Source of the DNA: M3007 sp043764095
GTDB taxonomy: Bacteria; Bacteroidota; Bacteroidia; Chitinophagales; Saprospiraceae
Length of the DNA stretch: 64,000 nucleotides
Direction of reading: 5' to 3'
Assembly: GCA_043764095.1 (NCBI GenBank)
Contig: JAYUKX010000104.1
Location: 59,231 to 123,230 of the forward strand
Below, in pieces: positions 1 through 8,794 of this stretch; the stretch's first letter is position 1, and every line of letters starts with the position of its first letter. The position numbers and the translations under genes were made by a program. The notes under the pieces are model-generated. The model was not told where the DNA came from, searched no databases, and saw only the letters and a list, made by a program, of their open reading frames with translations.

Positions 1-853
1 GAGCAATGAGCAATTGTATTTGGACATCGTTCCAGCGGTCTTCTTGTACCGTAAATTTAGGATAAACCGACCAAGCAAAATCAATGACATCTTCTGCGTG
101 ATAATGGCGTGTTACTGTACCATTATTGTTGTTTTTTTCATCTGCCAAACAACCCGATGCGCCCATCACAAATTTATTTTCGGTGGTAATATGTACATCA
201 TAAACCCCAAAATCGGCATAAAATTCGTTATTGCGGTGAAACTGGTGGCAATTCCATCCCCATGTTCCGGTCTTACTTTTTTCAAAAACACCCAATTGAG
301 GAAACCAGTGGCAAAACAGGTAAAAATCGCGGCTATAACCCGCTCTGGCTATTGTTTTTGGCATTTTTGAACGCCATTTTAAGTTAAAAACGGCAGTTTC
401 GCCTGGAGCGATGGGTTTATCCAAAGGAACGACCAATACCGATTGGTCATTGGGGCTACCGCTGTCCGATTTTGCATAAAATTTGTTGGTACTTAAATCC
501 GCGCCATTTTCGCGACTAATTTTATCCACCTCTATCCAGCCCCATTCATCTTGAGTGCGATCGGTAAAACTTTGCCCAAAAATATTACTCGCTCCGCTCA
601 GAAACGTAGATTCCGTATTTTTAAAAGCATTAAGGTACATATAAATCCGAAGTTCCTGAATGGGTTCGGGCGACTGGTTTTGGAAGGTGATGACTTGGGT
701 GGCATCAATAGATTTGTGAGCGTCATCAAGGGTGGCGTGGATCGTATAATTGGCAGGTCGCGCGCTCAATGGCTGCCCAAAGTAGGCATTACACTGCCCG
801 TAAGCCTGTTGCTGCGCTAAAAAAAGCAGTATATAAAAGATGAAAGTGCGCAT
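1..853 (-). CDS. M1-family metallopeptidase (aminopeptidase N-like), N-terminal part, cut by the window edge
   Basis: Reading down from an ATG at 853, the frame stays open to base 1 (284 codons), so the 3' end lies outside the window. The product starts with a hydrophobic signal peptide ending near Ala-Tyr-Gly-Gln, so it is exported. It then shows the beta-rich N-terminal domain of M1 aminopeptidases: a segment on expected peptide lengths of 'TQVITFQNQSPEPIQELRIY', a later 'LDKPIAPGETAVFNLKW', and the 'GTWGWNCHQFHRNNEFYADF' region typical of the Bacteroidota M1 branch. The catalytic GAMEN and HExxH motifs would fall beyond the left edge and cannot be checked. Family members cut N-terminal residues from peptides using zinc. 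Identification is from the N-terminal domain only. Confidence 0.8.
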   Translation of the reverse strand, partial: MRTFIFYILLFLAQQQAYGQCNAYFGQPLSARPANYTIHATLDDAHKSIDATQVITFQNQSPEPIQELRIYMYLNAFKNTESTFLSGASNIFGQSFTDRTQDEWGWIEVDKISRENGADLSTNKFYAKSDSGSPNDQSVLVVPLDKPIAPGETAVFNLKWRSKMPKTIARAGYSRDFYLFCHWFPQLGVFEKSKTGTWGWNCHQFHRNNEFYADFGVYDVHITTENKFVMGASGCLADEKNNNNGTVTRHYHAEDVIDFAWSVYPKFTVQEDRWNDVQIQLLIA

Positions 854-909
854 GATCGTGTTTGTAAAAAATGAACATGCAAAGAACGTGAAAAAAAATG
901 AAAGTATGG

Positions 910-1905
910 TCAACGCAACCATTTTACCATATTCGGGAACGTCGCATCTGCCATACCCATCCAAGTCAATAGTGGTAATCCGAGGTAATTACCGGAAGTA
1001 AAGTTGTCGATATGCCAATCACTCGCACCTTTATAACCGAATGGATGAAAAACGACCTTTTCTTTTAGTCCAATGGCTTTTAGTGCTGCAAAAGACCACA
1101 GAATAGCCGTAATTTCTTCGCCCAGGGCCTTATTGGTATCGTTGTCTTTTATGATATTGCCACCCAAACTTGGTCGCTCGTCGGCTGGTGTCACCGCAAT
1201 ATGCCCTGCTTCATGCAACAGATCGCCGGGGTATTGGAGTTGAGCAAGGTCGATTTTTAAAACGCCATTTTGGATAGTGATACCCGGCAAAAAAGTATCT
1301 TGATCGAGTGTTTCAAACGCCGTTTCGATACCAATTTCGTTTAAAAAACGGGTAATTCTACTCGTAATAAGGATATTTTCCAACCATTCGTTCATTAGGC
1401 AGTCCACGACTAAATGTATCCGCGCTTCAGGGCTATTATTTTCAACGCTGTGCGTTTTGGTAAAATCGGCGTACCAAAATTCGCCTACCTGCATGGGTAC
1501 ACGCTTATGATCGACCCAGAAAAATACTTGATCGTTGGTTTGGATCGGAATATGCAACCGTATTTCCTCGGCCATATCGTCCGAATGTTCCAAAATACGT
1601 GCACCTGCGCCCAAAAGCATCAATCTTGCTGCGCCTACTGGGCATTGTAACTGCTCCAATACCTGTTTAAAATAAGTACAGCGTTCTAGTATAGGCGTAT
1701 TTTTGAAACTATTATTATGTTCGTTGATTGGTACAGCATGAACCACTAAGGGATGGCCACCTACGGCACGCAGCGGAACAAGTGCCCATTCGCCTTCATA
1801 TTCGTCGTTGCGGTAGTGCCCAATCCATTCTTCGGATTGCACTTTACGGAGGTCTGATTGCAGTAATTCGGGATCAAAAGAAAAAGGGAGGCGCAGTGCG
1901 GTCAT
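910..1905 (-). CDS. Aspartyl/asparaginyl beta-hydroxylase-like domain fused to a HEAGH-containing domain
   Basis: The 331-aa product has two parts. Residues about 1-180 look like the Asp/Asn beta-hydroxylase cupin (Fe(II)/2-oxoglutarate dioxygenase): His-Ser-Asp at 107-109, a distal His at 152, and Arg at 162 in 'ARIHLVVDC' that would hold 2-oxoglutarate. The C-terminal part has 'DLLHEAGHIAVTP' with HEAGH at 231-235, a zinc-metallopeptidase-like motif. The glutamate in the usual catalytic place and both histidines are present; a third ligand was not identified. An in-frame ATG lies seven codons upstream (1926), but a TAnnTTTG -7 box at 1943-1950 puts the probable transcript start about 10 nt before it, so the ATG at 1905 is preferred. 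Substrates are unknown. The gene stands alone between an M1 peptidase gene and a small membrane protein gene. Confidence 0.75.
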   Translation of the reverse strand: MTALRLPFSFDPELLQSDLRKVQSEEWIGHYRNDEYEGEWALVPLRAVGGHPLVVHAVPINEHNNSFKNTPILERCTYFKQVLEQLQCPVGAARLMLLGAGARILEHSDDMAEEIRLHIPIQTNDQVFFWVDHKRVPMQVGEFWYADFTKTHSVENNSPEARIHLVVDCLMNEWLENILITSRITRFLNEIGIETAFETLDQDTFLPGITIQNGVLKIDLAQLQYPGDLLHEAGHIAVTPADERPSLGGNIIKDNDTNKALGEEITAILWSFAALKAIGLKEKVVFHPFGYKGASDWHIDNFTSGNYLGLPLLTWMGMADATFPNMVKWLR

Positions 1906-1942
1906 AATTAAGGGTGGGTAAGGCATTTGGGTATGCTTGCTG

Positions 1943-1950
1943 CAAATATA
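1943..1950 (-). promoter_or_regulatory. Bacteroidota -7 box (TATATTTG) for the hydroxylase fusion gene
   Basis: On the minus strand this reads TATATTTG, matching TAnnTTTG. It is about 38 nt upstream of the preferred ATG at 1905. No clear TTTG -33 element at ideal spacing was found. Confidence 0.45.
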
Positions 1951-2059
1951 AAGACAAAACCGCTCAACTATGGTAGTTGAAAGAGGGCAAATGATAAAAA
2001 ACAGGTATTTCTACGTGGTAAATGAGTACTTAAATGCCTATTTCAACATAAGCACTTGG

Positions 2060-2305
2060 TTAGTGCGAATGGGAGGCAAACGACCAAATTGCAAAAAAGA
2101 AGATGCCTGCACTGATCAAAAGAGCCGCAAAAACACCGTAAGCGTACATGTTTGCTTTTTTCCACAAAAAAACGCCGCCTACTAGTGCTACCAATCCCAT
2201 GACGAGGTATACGTTGATGCTCATACGATCCAGCATAACATATTCAACAAATAAAGTGGCACTGCACGAGAGCATTAATTTTGCTAAATCGGGAATATTT
2301 TCCAT
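2060..2305 (-). CDS. Small two-helix membrane protein, function unknown
   Basis: An 81-aa product starting at the ATG at 2305. It has two hydrophobic segments, roughly residues 29-48 ('INVYLVMGLVALVGGVFLW') and 54-74 ('AYGVFAALLISAGIFFFAIW'), separated by a short KKAN loop, so it is probably an inner-membrane hairpin. The frame is open 28 codons further upstream, but that extension runs into an inverted-repeat element (2332-2492) and has no protein character, so it is rejected. I do not recognise a family. Codon use resembles its neighbours. It could be a stand-alone integral membrane protein or a partner of a neighbouring product. Confidence 0.6.
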   Translation of the reverse strand: MENIPDLAKLMLSCSATLFVEYVMLDRMSINVYLVMGLVALVGGVFLWKKANMYAYGVFAALLISAGIFFFAIWSFASHSH

Positions 2306-2331
2306 GTTTATAGAATTTAAATTATTATTCG

Positions 2332-2492
2332 TAAGTATTTGGACATAATTAATTGCAGAAATGAACGCAGGTATTTTTCGTCCAGACAAGCCATTTTTTC
2401 GTTAGATAGCAGCGCTATCTAACGAAAAAATGGCGCAGTATGGGCGGAAAAGATCAAGTTCAAAATGATAATTAATTGTGTCCAAATACTTA
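2332..2492. repeat. 161-bp nested palindromic element (MITE-like), core shared with the element at 52676-52832
   Basis: The outer arms are 23 bp (2332-2354 and 2470-2492) with one mismatch. In the centre is a perfect 21-bp inverted repeat (2390-2410 and 2414-2434) around a 3-nt AGC loop. The parts between are also imperfectly complementary, so the whole element can fold into one long hairpin. Its central portion, read on the minus strand (TTTCCGCCCATACTGC, then the CGTT..ATAGC stem, then CTTGTCTG), aligns with the middle of the insertion at 52676-52832, whose outer arms are different. It carries no ORF. No target duplication is recognisable. Confidence 0.8.
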
Positions 2493-2504
2493 TATGTCAT
2501 TGTT

Positions 2505-3515
2505 TTAGCCATACAACCGCAAATATGCCTGCGCCGTTTCGTTCATTGTAAAAGGAATATTGGGCTTGTCCAACAATGGTGCATCCAGCGCATGAAGTAC
2601 CTCGATGCTCAATTCCTTTGGTGTTCGGCCCAGTTGATCCACCAGTTGTGGCGCAATCCCCACGGGCGTACTCACCACTCGGCAACCATTCATAGCAGCC
2701 TCTGTTAAAACAAAACCAAAGGATTCAAAATGGGCTGTATGCAAAAAGACTTTTGCTGCTCGCATCCGCTCGAGTACCTGCGGGCGGGGTAATGATCCGC
2801 GCAAAAGTACAATATTTTCCAATCCATACTGCTGAATGCGCTGTTCTAAAATAGGTTTTTCCATACCGGTACCTATCAATTCCGCGCGAAGATCCGGTTT
2901 AGATTCAGCGACTGCGGCCACCACTTGCAACCAAAGTGTCCAGTTTTTAACGGAAATAAGAGAGCCGCATCCTAATATATCCAATGGCCGTTGCGCTGGC
3001 AAATACCCCCCCACCCCCTGCCCCCAAGGAATGATACAGGCTGCGCGATAACCTGTTGTTTTTTGGAATACCGCACTATGAAAATCGGAGAGCGCCACTA
3101 AGGAAGCCGGGTGATGTGCGCGCAAGAAATGGCGGTAGCGGTTACTCGGTAGCACATCTTGCCCCATCAGAGTGGTATAATGTGGAATACCCCATTTTTT
3201 GCTCAAGTGCTGACCAATTAACCAGCATGGCCCCAGCCAAAAACTATGAATTATATCAAATTTTTGTTGCGTATTAGCCCATTCCGCATAACGCTTTGCA
3301 CGTATCCGATTGAACCAGCGCAACTGTCCATTTCCGGAGAAAACGGGTATTTTATTCCATTGGTATTCGCCGCCACGGAAAGGGTAATCAAGTGTAATAA
3401 TTTGTAAATCAATGTCTTGCGCGACAAGTTCGCTTGCTAATAATTGTAGCGGAGGAATACAGTTTAAATCGTTTTCGTCGGCTGCAAAACCGGGACTTAG
3501 CCAAAGTACGCGCAT
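2505..3515 (-). CDS. Glycosyltransferase family 4 (GT-B fold)
   Basis: A 336-aa product with the two-domain GT-B layout. The N-terminal half starts 'MRVLWLSPGFAADEN' and continues through 'DIIHSFWLGPC' and 'PHYTTLMGQDVLP'. The C-terminal half carries 'LIGTGMEKPILEQRI' and the family-4 signature around 'HFESFGFVLTEAAMNG', where the two glutamates bind the nucleotide-sugar and catalyse retaining transfer. The length is slightly short for GT4 (about 350-400 aa) but nothing essential appears missing. It probably transfers a sugar to an envelope glycan or lipid on the cytoplasmic side; donor and acceptor cannot be inferred. No other polysaccharide genes are adjacent, so it is an isolated glycosyltransferase. 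Confidence 0.88.
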   Translation of the reverse strand: MRVLWLSPGFAADENDLNCIPPLQLLASELVAQDIDLQIITLDYPFRGGEYQWNKIPVFSGNGQLRWFNRIRAKRYAEWANTQQKFDIIHSFWLGPCWLIGQHLSKKWGIPHYTTLMGQDVLPSNRYRHFLRAHHPASLVALSDFHSAVFQKTTGYRAACIIPWGQGVGGYLPAQRPLDILGCGSLISVKNWTLWLQVVAAVAESKPDLRAELIGTGMEKPILEQRIQQYGLENIVLLRGSLPRPQVLERMRAAKVFLHTAHFESFGFVLTEAAMNGCRVVSTPVGIAPQLVDQLGRTPKELSIEVLHALDAPLLDKPNIPFTMNETAQAYLRLYG

Positions 3516-3531
3516 GATGTGCTGTTGTTGC

Positions 3532-3577
3532 TAACTGTTTGTGATACGTGTACCAGATAAAGAAATGTTATTTTACC
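3532..3577 (-). repeat. Remnant direct repeat from the Rpn locus
   Basis: This stretch repeats the sequence at about 4417-4457 inside the intact Rpn gene. On the minus strand it would encode Leu-Val-His-Val-Ser-Gln-Thr-Val, matching MVHVSQTV of the intact gene. A second related copy is at the start of the truncated ORF (4080). The three copies mark the boundaries of a tandem duplication. Confidence 0.6.
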
Positions 3578-4080
3578 TCTTTGCGCAACTGCTCAACAAA
3601 TGATATTTTAATGCTAAATATACGGCCGATGTGTTCGTCGCTTAGCATTGGATTTTTAGCCATGTAGAGTAGTAATATTTCTTTCCTACCTATTATTTTT
3701 CTAACCTTTTCCATACCTTCTACGATACCCAATTCGCGCCCTTTTATAAAATGTTTTGCTGAAAACTCGGGCATTTTATGCAATAACGATCCTTTTTCTT
3801 TGTGATTGGGATCATTCGCTATTCTTCTCAAACGCTTAACAGACACAGTCTTAATATTGAGCATAGCAGCAATTTCTTTATCGCTCTCTATTGGGTTCTC
3901 AGTAATATAGTCAAGTTGCATTTTTTCTATACCTTTTTCAATACCCTCTGCTTTACCCTTTTTAAAAGCATCATCTGTGAATTGTTGAATCAAAGGACGG
4001 AAGTACTCTAGTTCTTCTTGAGTAAATTCACTTTCCTGATTATTTTCTTTCGTGTCATCGAATTGTGATACTTGTACCAT
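3568..4080 (-). pseudogene. Truncated paralogue of the Rpn nuclease, C-terminal tail only
   Basis: A 170-aa ORF whose first residues (MVQVSQ) and C-terminal part (FKKGK, then EGIEKGIEKMQ, then two repeats of the 'AKNPMLSDEHIGRIFSIKI' and 'FVEQLRK' type) match the last ~85 residues of the intact Rpn protein at 4186-5127. The PD-(D/E)XK nuclease core is missing. The tail module is present twice here, so it grew by internal duplication. The modules (ITENPIESDKEIAAML) look like small helical DNA-binding or oligomerisation repeats with lysine/glutamate-rich linkers. Homology to the intact copy continues about 20 bp upstream of the ATG and then stops, consistent with a duplication remnant. It might still be translated from its own ATG. 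Confidence 0.7.
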
Positions 4081-4185
4081 ATAAAAGAATGTTATTTTGA
4101 CTTACTATATTATAATGCGAGTACTTAGGCTCGCTTAGCCTCTTATTTTCGGCCATGCGAGTTTTAAATGTAGGAATCAATAATC

Positions 4186-5127
4186 TTATTTTGCCATTTT
4201 TCGCAACTGCTCAACAAACGAAACTGCAACTTCAAAAATATCCGCAATTTGTTTATCGCTCTGCATTGGATTTTTAGTGATATAAGCGAGTAATACTTCG
4301 GCTTTACCCTCTTCCTTACCTTTTTTAAACGAATCCACTAGAAATTCTGGAAGAAAAGGCAATAAACTCTGCTCTTCTGGAGTGAGTTCCTTTTTATAAT
4401 TCTTTGCCTTTTTGTTAACTGTTTGTGATACGTGTACCATATAAAAAAATGTTGCTTGTACAATAATGTTTAAAGGAAATGTTTTTACTGTTTGTGCTGC
4501 AAAAATAATGACTTTTTTCCAATGTTCTGCCAAATATTTTTCATTTCTCGAGTATTTGAAAGCCAAAAAAATATTCTTGAGATCTACGAATTGGATAGCC
4601 TCTATTTCGCTGTCCTTTAAATGCGAAATATCCAATATAACATAATCGAATGAAGGGACATACTTCAACAAATTTTTAGGTGCTTTTGGGAAAAGTGTAG
4701 CCGGCGTTTCTTTTTCCAAAGCCGCGCTGCCGTGGTAAATTAATATTGGAATGGTCAATGCCAACTCCTTATTCTGCTTCCGATCTTCCATCCGCTTATT
4801 CACGATATAGCGGTTCAATTGCTCCTGAATCGACTCCTCCAACTTATCGGGTTTATCACTTTTATGCTCAAATATCAAATTAATCATAAACGGTTCACCC
4901 GTTTTGGTCTTCCCAACATAACAAATATCCGCAAAAGTCTCCTTTAGCGTTTCGTCGATAAAGGTCGTGTTACTCAGCGTTAAACTATCCAAATCAATAC
5001 ATGCAAAATCCTCAGGATCAAGCACATATTCAATGATTTGCAAGGCGATTTCCCTAACTTGTAGTATTATTTTAGCGTACTTGTCGTGCGGATGATGAGC
5101 GAATGCAATGCTATCTAAAATATCCAT
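4186..5127 (-). CDS. Rpn-family recombination-promoting nuclease / PD-(D/E)XK 'transposase'
   Basis: A 313-aa product. Residues about 10-215 are the Transposase_31/Rpn nuclease domain: 'FAHHPHDKYAKIIL' at the start, 'FADICYVGKTKTGEPFMINL' followed by IFEHKSD (the D...ExK-like catalytic core), and 'LTIPILIYHGSAAL'. The C-terminal tail has the lysine/glutamate-rich 'FKKGKEEGKAEVLLAYITKN' linker and a helical repeat. Known Rpn proteins are DNA endonucleases that raise RecA-independent recombination. The frame is open to a GTG at 5166, but that GTG overlaps a probable -7 box, so the ATG at 5127 is chosen. A truncated copy follows immediately downstream. Confidence 0.85.
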   Translation of the reverse strand: MDILDSIAFAHHPHDKYAKIILQVREIALQIIEYVLDPEDFACIDLDSLTLSNTTFIDETLKETFADICYVGKTKTGEPFMINLIFEHKSDKPDKLEESIQEQLNRYIVNKRMEDRKQNKELALTIPILIYHGSAALEKETPATLFPKAPKNLLKYVPSFDYVILDISHLKDSEIEAIQFVDLKNIFLAFKYSRNEKYLAEHWKKVIIFAAQTVKTFPLNIIVQATFFYMVHVSQTVNKKAKNYKKELTPEEQSLLPFLPEFLVDSFKKGKEEGKAEVLLAYITKNPMQSDKQIADIFEVAVSFVEQLRKMAK

Positions 5128-5165
5128 TTTTGCTACGGTAGTTTTTCTTGTGACATAATTAAGCA

Positions 5166-5173
5166 CAAAGGTA
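5166..5173 (-). promoter_or_regulatory. -7 box (TACCTTTG) for the Rpn gene
   Basis: The minus strand reads TACCTTTG, a match to TAnnTTTG, 38 nt before the chosen ATG at 5127. This decides the start: the upstream GTG lies within the box. Confidence 0.5.
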
Positions 5174-5279
5174 AAACATTTGTTTTTGTTTAAAAAACAA
5201 AATGTTTATTATTTTTTTACCACCTTTGCATTTCAATACACTGTAAATTAAGTGTATTCATCTATCACAACACACAATT

Positions 5280-8200
5280 ATGCGCCAACTCGTTATTCGC
5301 CTCTTGCTATTGGTGCTGTCCATACACAGCATTCAAGCACAAAAACTTGCACCATTACCACCAGCTGCTGGAGAAATGCTCCCACCATGGGCGCAAGAAA
5401 TGTACAGCGATCATCCTAATGTTTGGAAGGTAGAACAACAGTACCGCGATTGGCGCATTAGCCATCCTAACGAAAAAACAACGTTTACCCAATATTACAA
5501 AAAATGGCGTCGCGCTGCACAACCCTTCACCAATGCCGAAGGCTGGATCGAAAAACCGAACACAACCGCAACTACTGATTTCGCGCAGCGGATCAACCAA
5601 TTGAAAAACAACGCCGCTACTACGGGTGTCGCATTACCCAATTGGGCGAGTATAGGGCCTTTTGAAACGTTTAAAAGCAACGCTGGCCCAAACCCTTTAG
5701 CCCAATCGTCCCAAGCCAATATCTACTGTATCGACCAGTCTTTATCCGCTCCCGATGTCGTCTATTGCGGTACCGAAGGCTCCGAAGTGTTTAAAAGCAC
5801 CGATCGAGGACTCAACTGGACGTGCATTTCACGCAATGAGGCAATTTCCTCCCCAACAGCATTAGAGGTACATCCGACCAATCCCGATACCGTTTTGGTA
5901 GGCGATAACCGACAAATTATTAAATCCGACAATGGTGGCACAACATGGTACAATGTGCTGACAGCCAATGATTTATCCGTCAATGAAATTAAAATAAACC
6001 CATTTAATACCCAAATTGTACTGGCGGCTACTTTCAAAGGACTTTACCGCAGCACCAATGGCGGCCTCCAATGGACACTACTTTTCCCCGAAGCATGCTA
6101 CGATATAGAATGGAAAACAGACGATCCTGCTACCGCATTTATCGTGCGCAACGACCCTTCTGCAAAAATATCAAGGTTTTACAAATCCGCTGATTATGGC
6201 CTTACGTGGGAATTAAAAGACAACGGTTGGTTCTTCTCCAACGCAGTAGGTGTCAACGATGGTGGCGCAAGATTGGCCGTTACCAACGCCGATCCCAACC
6301 GCTTATACGCCGTTCTGATCGGCGAAGCCAAAACGGATGATTCCGGTTTTATCGGTATTTATCGCTCCGATGATGCAGGCGAAACCTGGACATTGCCCAA
6401 CCCGCCCGCTGGTGGCCCTTGGAACGAAGATACGCACCCTAATATGGCCACTATCGGCCGCACCGGCGGCTACCACCAAGGTTTTTATAACCTCGGTTTT
6501 GATGCCTCCGATACCAATCCCGACCAAGTAATGGCGGGTTTTCTCAACCTTTGGGTGTCTTCTGATGGTGCTCAATCCTTCTCTTGTATGGGTGGTTATT
6601 GCGGTAATTCATTCAATTATGTCCACCCCGATTGCCAGGAAATTGAAATCAATGGCAACGATCTTTGGATGACCAGCGACGGCGGCATAGAGCATTCCAA
6701 TGATTTTTTCCAAACCCATTATGCCCGTAACAGAGGTATCACCAGTTCCGATTTTTGGGGATTTGCAACCGGCTGGAACGAGGATTTATTTGTAGGCGGC
6801 CGCTACCACAACGGCAATACAGGCTGGTACGAAGATTGGCTGCCAGGCGAATGTCTGAGTTTGGGCGGTGGCGAAGCATCTACGGGTTATGTGAACCCGG
6901 GAGCAGGCCGAAAAGCCTATTTTTCGGATACTGGCGGTGCTATCTTGCCCGAAATGCAAAACGGCTTTACCCAATATATCAGTATCGGTAAATACCCCAA
7001 CGAAAGTTATTACGATTCCGAAAGTGGTGAAATAGAATGGGATCCGCGCTCGTGGAATACCTTTTATGTGAGCAATGAAAATAAAATTTGGAAAACCGAA
7101 AACGGCGGTATCAACTGGTCTATACTCAAAAGTTTTGGCACCGATTCTACCGCACAAACCACTAGCCTCGAAATTAGCCGTAGCAACCCCGAACGCATTT
7201 ACGTGTTCCAACGCGCATCCTATACCTGGGATCCGGGCAAACTCTGGAAAACCTCCAACGGTGGCACCACTTGGTCACTAGCCAACCTCCCGCCCGGGAA
7301 CGCGCGCAGGGCACATATCGCCGTAAGTCCCGAAGACGAAAACCTCCTTTGGATCGCCTACCCCGATGGCGAAAACGGCAAAAAAATATACCGCTCCACC
7401 AATGGCGGTCTGCAATGGACCAACCTCAGCACGCCCGCTCTGAACGACGAGCATATCTCCGGCCTCCTCCACCAAGGCGGCACCAATGGCGCGCTCTACC
7501 TCGGTACTTACCGCACCATTTGGTACCGCGACGACTCCATGTCCGATTGGATGCCCTATAACGAAGGTTTGCCCAAAAGCGTCGCCACCTGTATTATGCG
7601 CCCCTTTTACCGCGATAGCAAATTGCGATTGGGTGCGTACAGCAAAGGCGTATGGGAAGTGCCATTTTTCCAAAAATCGCGCCCGGTGGCACAACCAATG
7701 GTCATCAAACGCGTCACCGATTGCCCAGCCGATACCCTGCAATTCGACGATTTTTCTATGTTGGAACACGCTGGCGCCACATGGTCTTGGCAATTCCCCG
7801 GTGGTTCACCCGCTACTTCTACGCTCCGCAACCCGCGTGTGGTCTATAATAATTCCGGCGAATACGATGTAACACTCACCATCACCAATCCGCAAGGTAC
7901 TTCTACCAAAACAGTACCTAAAATGGTAAAAATCCTCAATCCTGTGATCAATTATGGCGCAATCGCTAACGATTTTTCAGGCGGATTGGACAACCTAACC
8001 ATCCTCAACCCCGATGGCGGTATCACTTGGTCGCCCATTAATATTACCACCTGCGAGGCGAGCGGCGACACGGCGCTTTTTGTCGAAAATTACATCTATA
8101 GCAGTTATGGTCAGGACGAAATTCTGTTGCCCATCAACCTCGATCTCAATCTCGTGGTGGATCCAGTACTCGAATTTCGGGTGGCTTATGCGCCTTATTA

Positions 8201-8777
8201 CGATGGCAATGCCTTTATTGATTCACTAAAAGTGTTGATTTCGACCGATTGCGGCAGTAGTTTTCAAACCATTTTCCGAAGTGGCGGCGAAGCACTCAGT
8301 ACCACGACCAGCGGATTAGGTGCAAATAACTTATACGAACAAGAAAACTTTTCCCCGCAAAACTGCGATGAATGGCGCGATATTGCCTTAGATTTGAAAG
8401 CATTTACGGGCAAATATGTGACCATTAAAATCCTCAATCAATCGGGTTACGGCAATAATATGTACCTCGACGATCTGGCTTTGACGGGTACTTTTCTTTC
8501 AGGTACGCAGCCTATTGCACAACGTACGAGCCTGCGCATCCAGCCCAATCCCACGCGCAATACCGCAATTTTACAAGGCAATTCCCGCAAAAACGAGCAA
8601 TTATCCATATCCTTGTATCATATCACGGGACAACAAATTTGGTCCCGCACCGAACAAGTAGCCGCCGGCACATGGGAATTGCCCATTCCGATGGAAACGC
8701 TGCCCAGTGGCGTGTATTCGGTGCGGGTAATGGATGAATTGGGCGGTATTTGGGTGCGAAAGGTGGTGAAAGAGTAG
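5280..8777 (+). CDS. T9SS-secreted sortilin/BNR-propeller protein with PKD domain and type A sorting signal
   Basis: An 1165-aa exported protein. Residues 1-21 are a signal peptide ending in Ala-Gln. From about 150 to 790 come many copies of the 'IYRSTNGGLQWT' / 'VFKSTDRGLNWT' motif, the Asp-box/BNR blades of VPS10/sortilin-type beta-propellers. A PKD-like domain follows at about 810-885 ('WSWQFPGGSPATSTLRNPRV', 'GEYDVTLTITN'), then a jelly-roll-like region (about 900-1070). The last ~85 residues are a T9SS type A C-terminal domain ('IQPNPTRNTAILQG' ... 'LPSGVYSVRVMDE' ... 'VRKVVKE'), which directs export across the outer membrane and surface attachment or release. The role may be binding or degrading an extracellular polymer; no catalytic site was recognised. 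It has its own leader and is followed by a long repeat region. Confidence 0.9.
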   Translation: MRQLVIRLLLLVLSIHSIQAQKLAPLPPAAGEMLPPWAQEMYSDHPNVWKVEQQYRDWRISHPNEKTTFTQYYKKWRRAAQPFTNAEGWIEKPNTTATTDFAQRINQLKNNAATTGVALPNWASIGPFETFKSNAGPNPLAQSSQANIYCIDQSLSAPDVVYCGTEGSEVFKSTDRGLNWTCISRNEAISSPTALEVHPTNPDTVLVGDNRQIIKSDNGGTTWYNVLTANDLSVNEIKINPFNTQIVLAATFKGLYRSTNGGLQWTLLFPEACYDIEWKTDDPATAFIVRNDPSAKISRFYKSADYGLTWELKDNGWFFSNAVGVNDGGARLAVTNADPNRLYAVLIGEAKTDDSGFIGIYRSDDAGETWTLPNPPAGGPWNEDTHPNMATIGRTGGYHQGFYNLGFDASDTNPDQVMAGFLNLWVSSDGAQSFSCMGGYCGNSFNYVHPDCQEIEINGNDLWMTSDGGIEHSNDFFQTHYARNRGITSSDFWGFATGWNEDLFVGGRYHNGNTGWYEDWLPGECLSLGGGEASTGYVNPGAGRKAYFSDTGGAILPEMQNGFTQYISIGKYPNESYYDSESGEIEWDPRSWNTFYVSNENKIWKTENGGINWSILKSFGTDSTAQTTSLEISRSNPERIYVFQRASYTWDPGKLWKTSNGGTTWSLANLPPGNARRAHIAVSPEDENLLWIAYPDGENGKKIYRSTNGGLQWTNLSTPALNDEHISGLLHQGGTNGALYLGTYRTIWYRDDSMSDWMPYNEGLPKSVATCIMRPFYRDSKLRLGAYSKGVWEVPFFQKSRPVAQPMVIKRVTDCPADTLQFDDFSMLEHAGATWSWQFPGGSPATSTLRNPRVVYNNSGEYDVTLTITNPQGTSTKTVPKMVKILNPVINYGAIANDFSGGLDNLTILNPDGGITWSPINITTCEASGDTALFVENYIYSSYGQDEILLPINLDLNLVVDPVLEFRVAYAPYYDGNAFIDSLKVLISTDCGSSFQTIFRSGGEALSTTTSGLGANNLYEQENFSPQNCDEWRDIALDLKAFTGKYVTIKILNQSGYGNNMYLDDLALTGTFLSGTQPIAQRTSLRIQPNPTRNTAILQGNSRKNEQLSISLYHITGQQIWSRTEQVAAGTWELPIPMETLPSGVYSVRVMDELGGIWVRKVVKE

Positions 8778-8794
8778 GAACCTGTAGCACCAAT

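Noticed and set aside
2390..2434. attC-like integron site: the central palindrome contains GTTAGAT and ATCTAAC, which fit GTTRRRY and RYYYAAC.
   Set aside because: The two motifs are in reverse order compared with a true attC, the related element at 52676 does not keep them, and no integrase is present.
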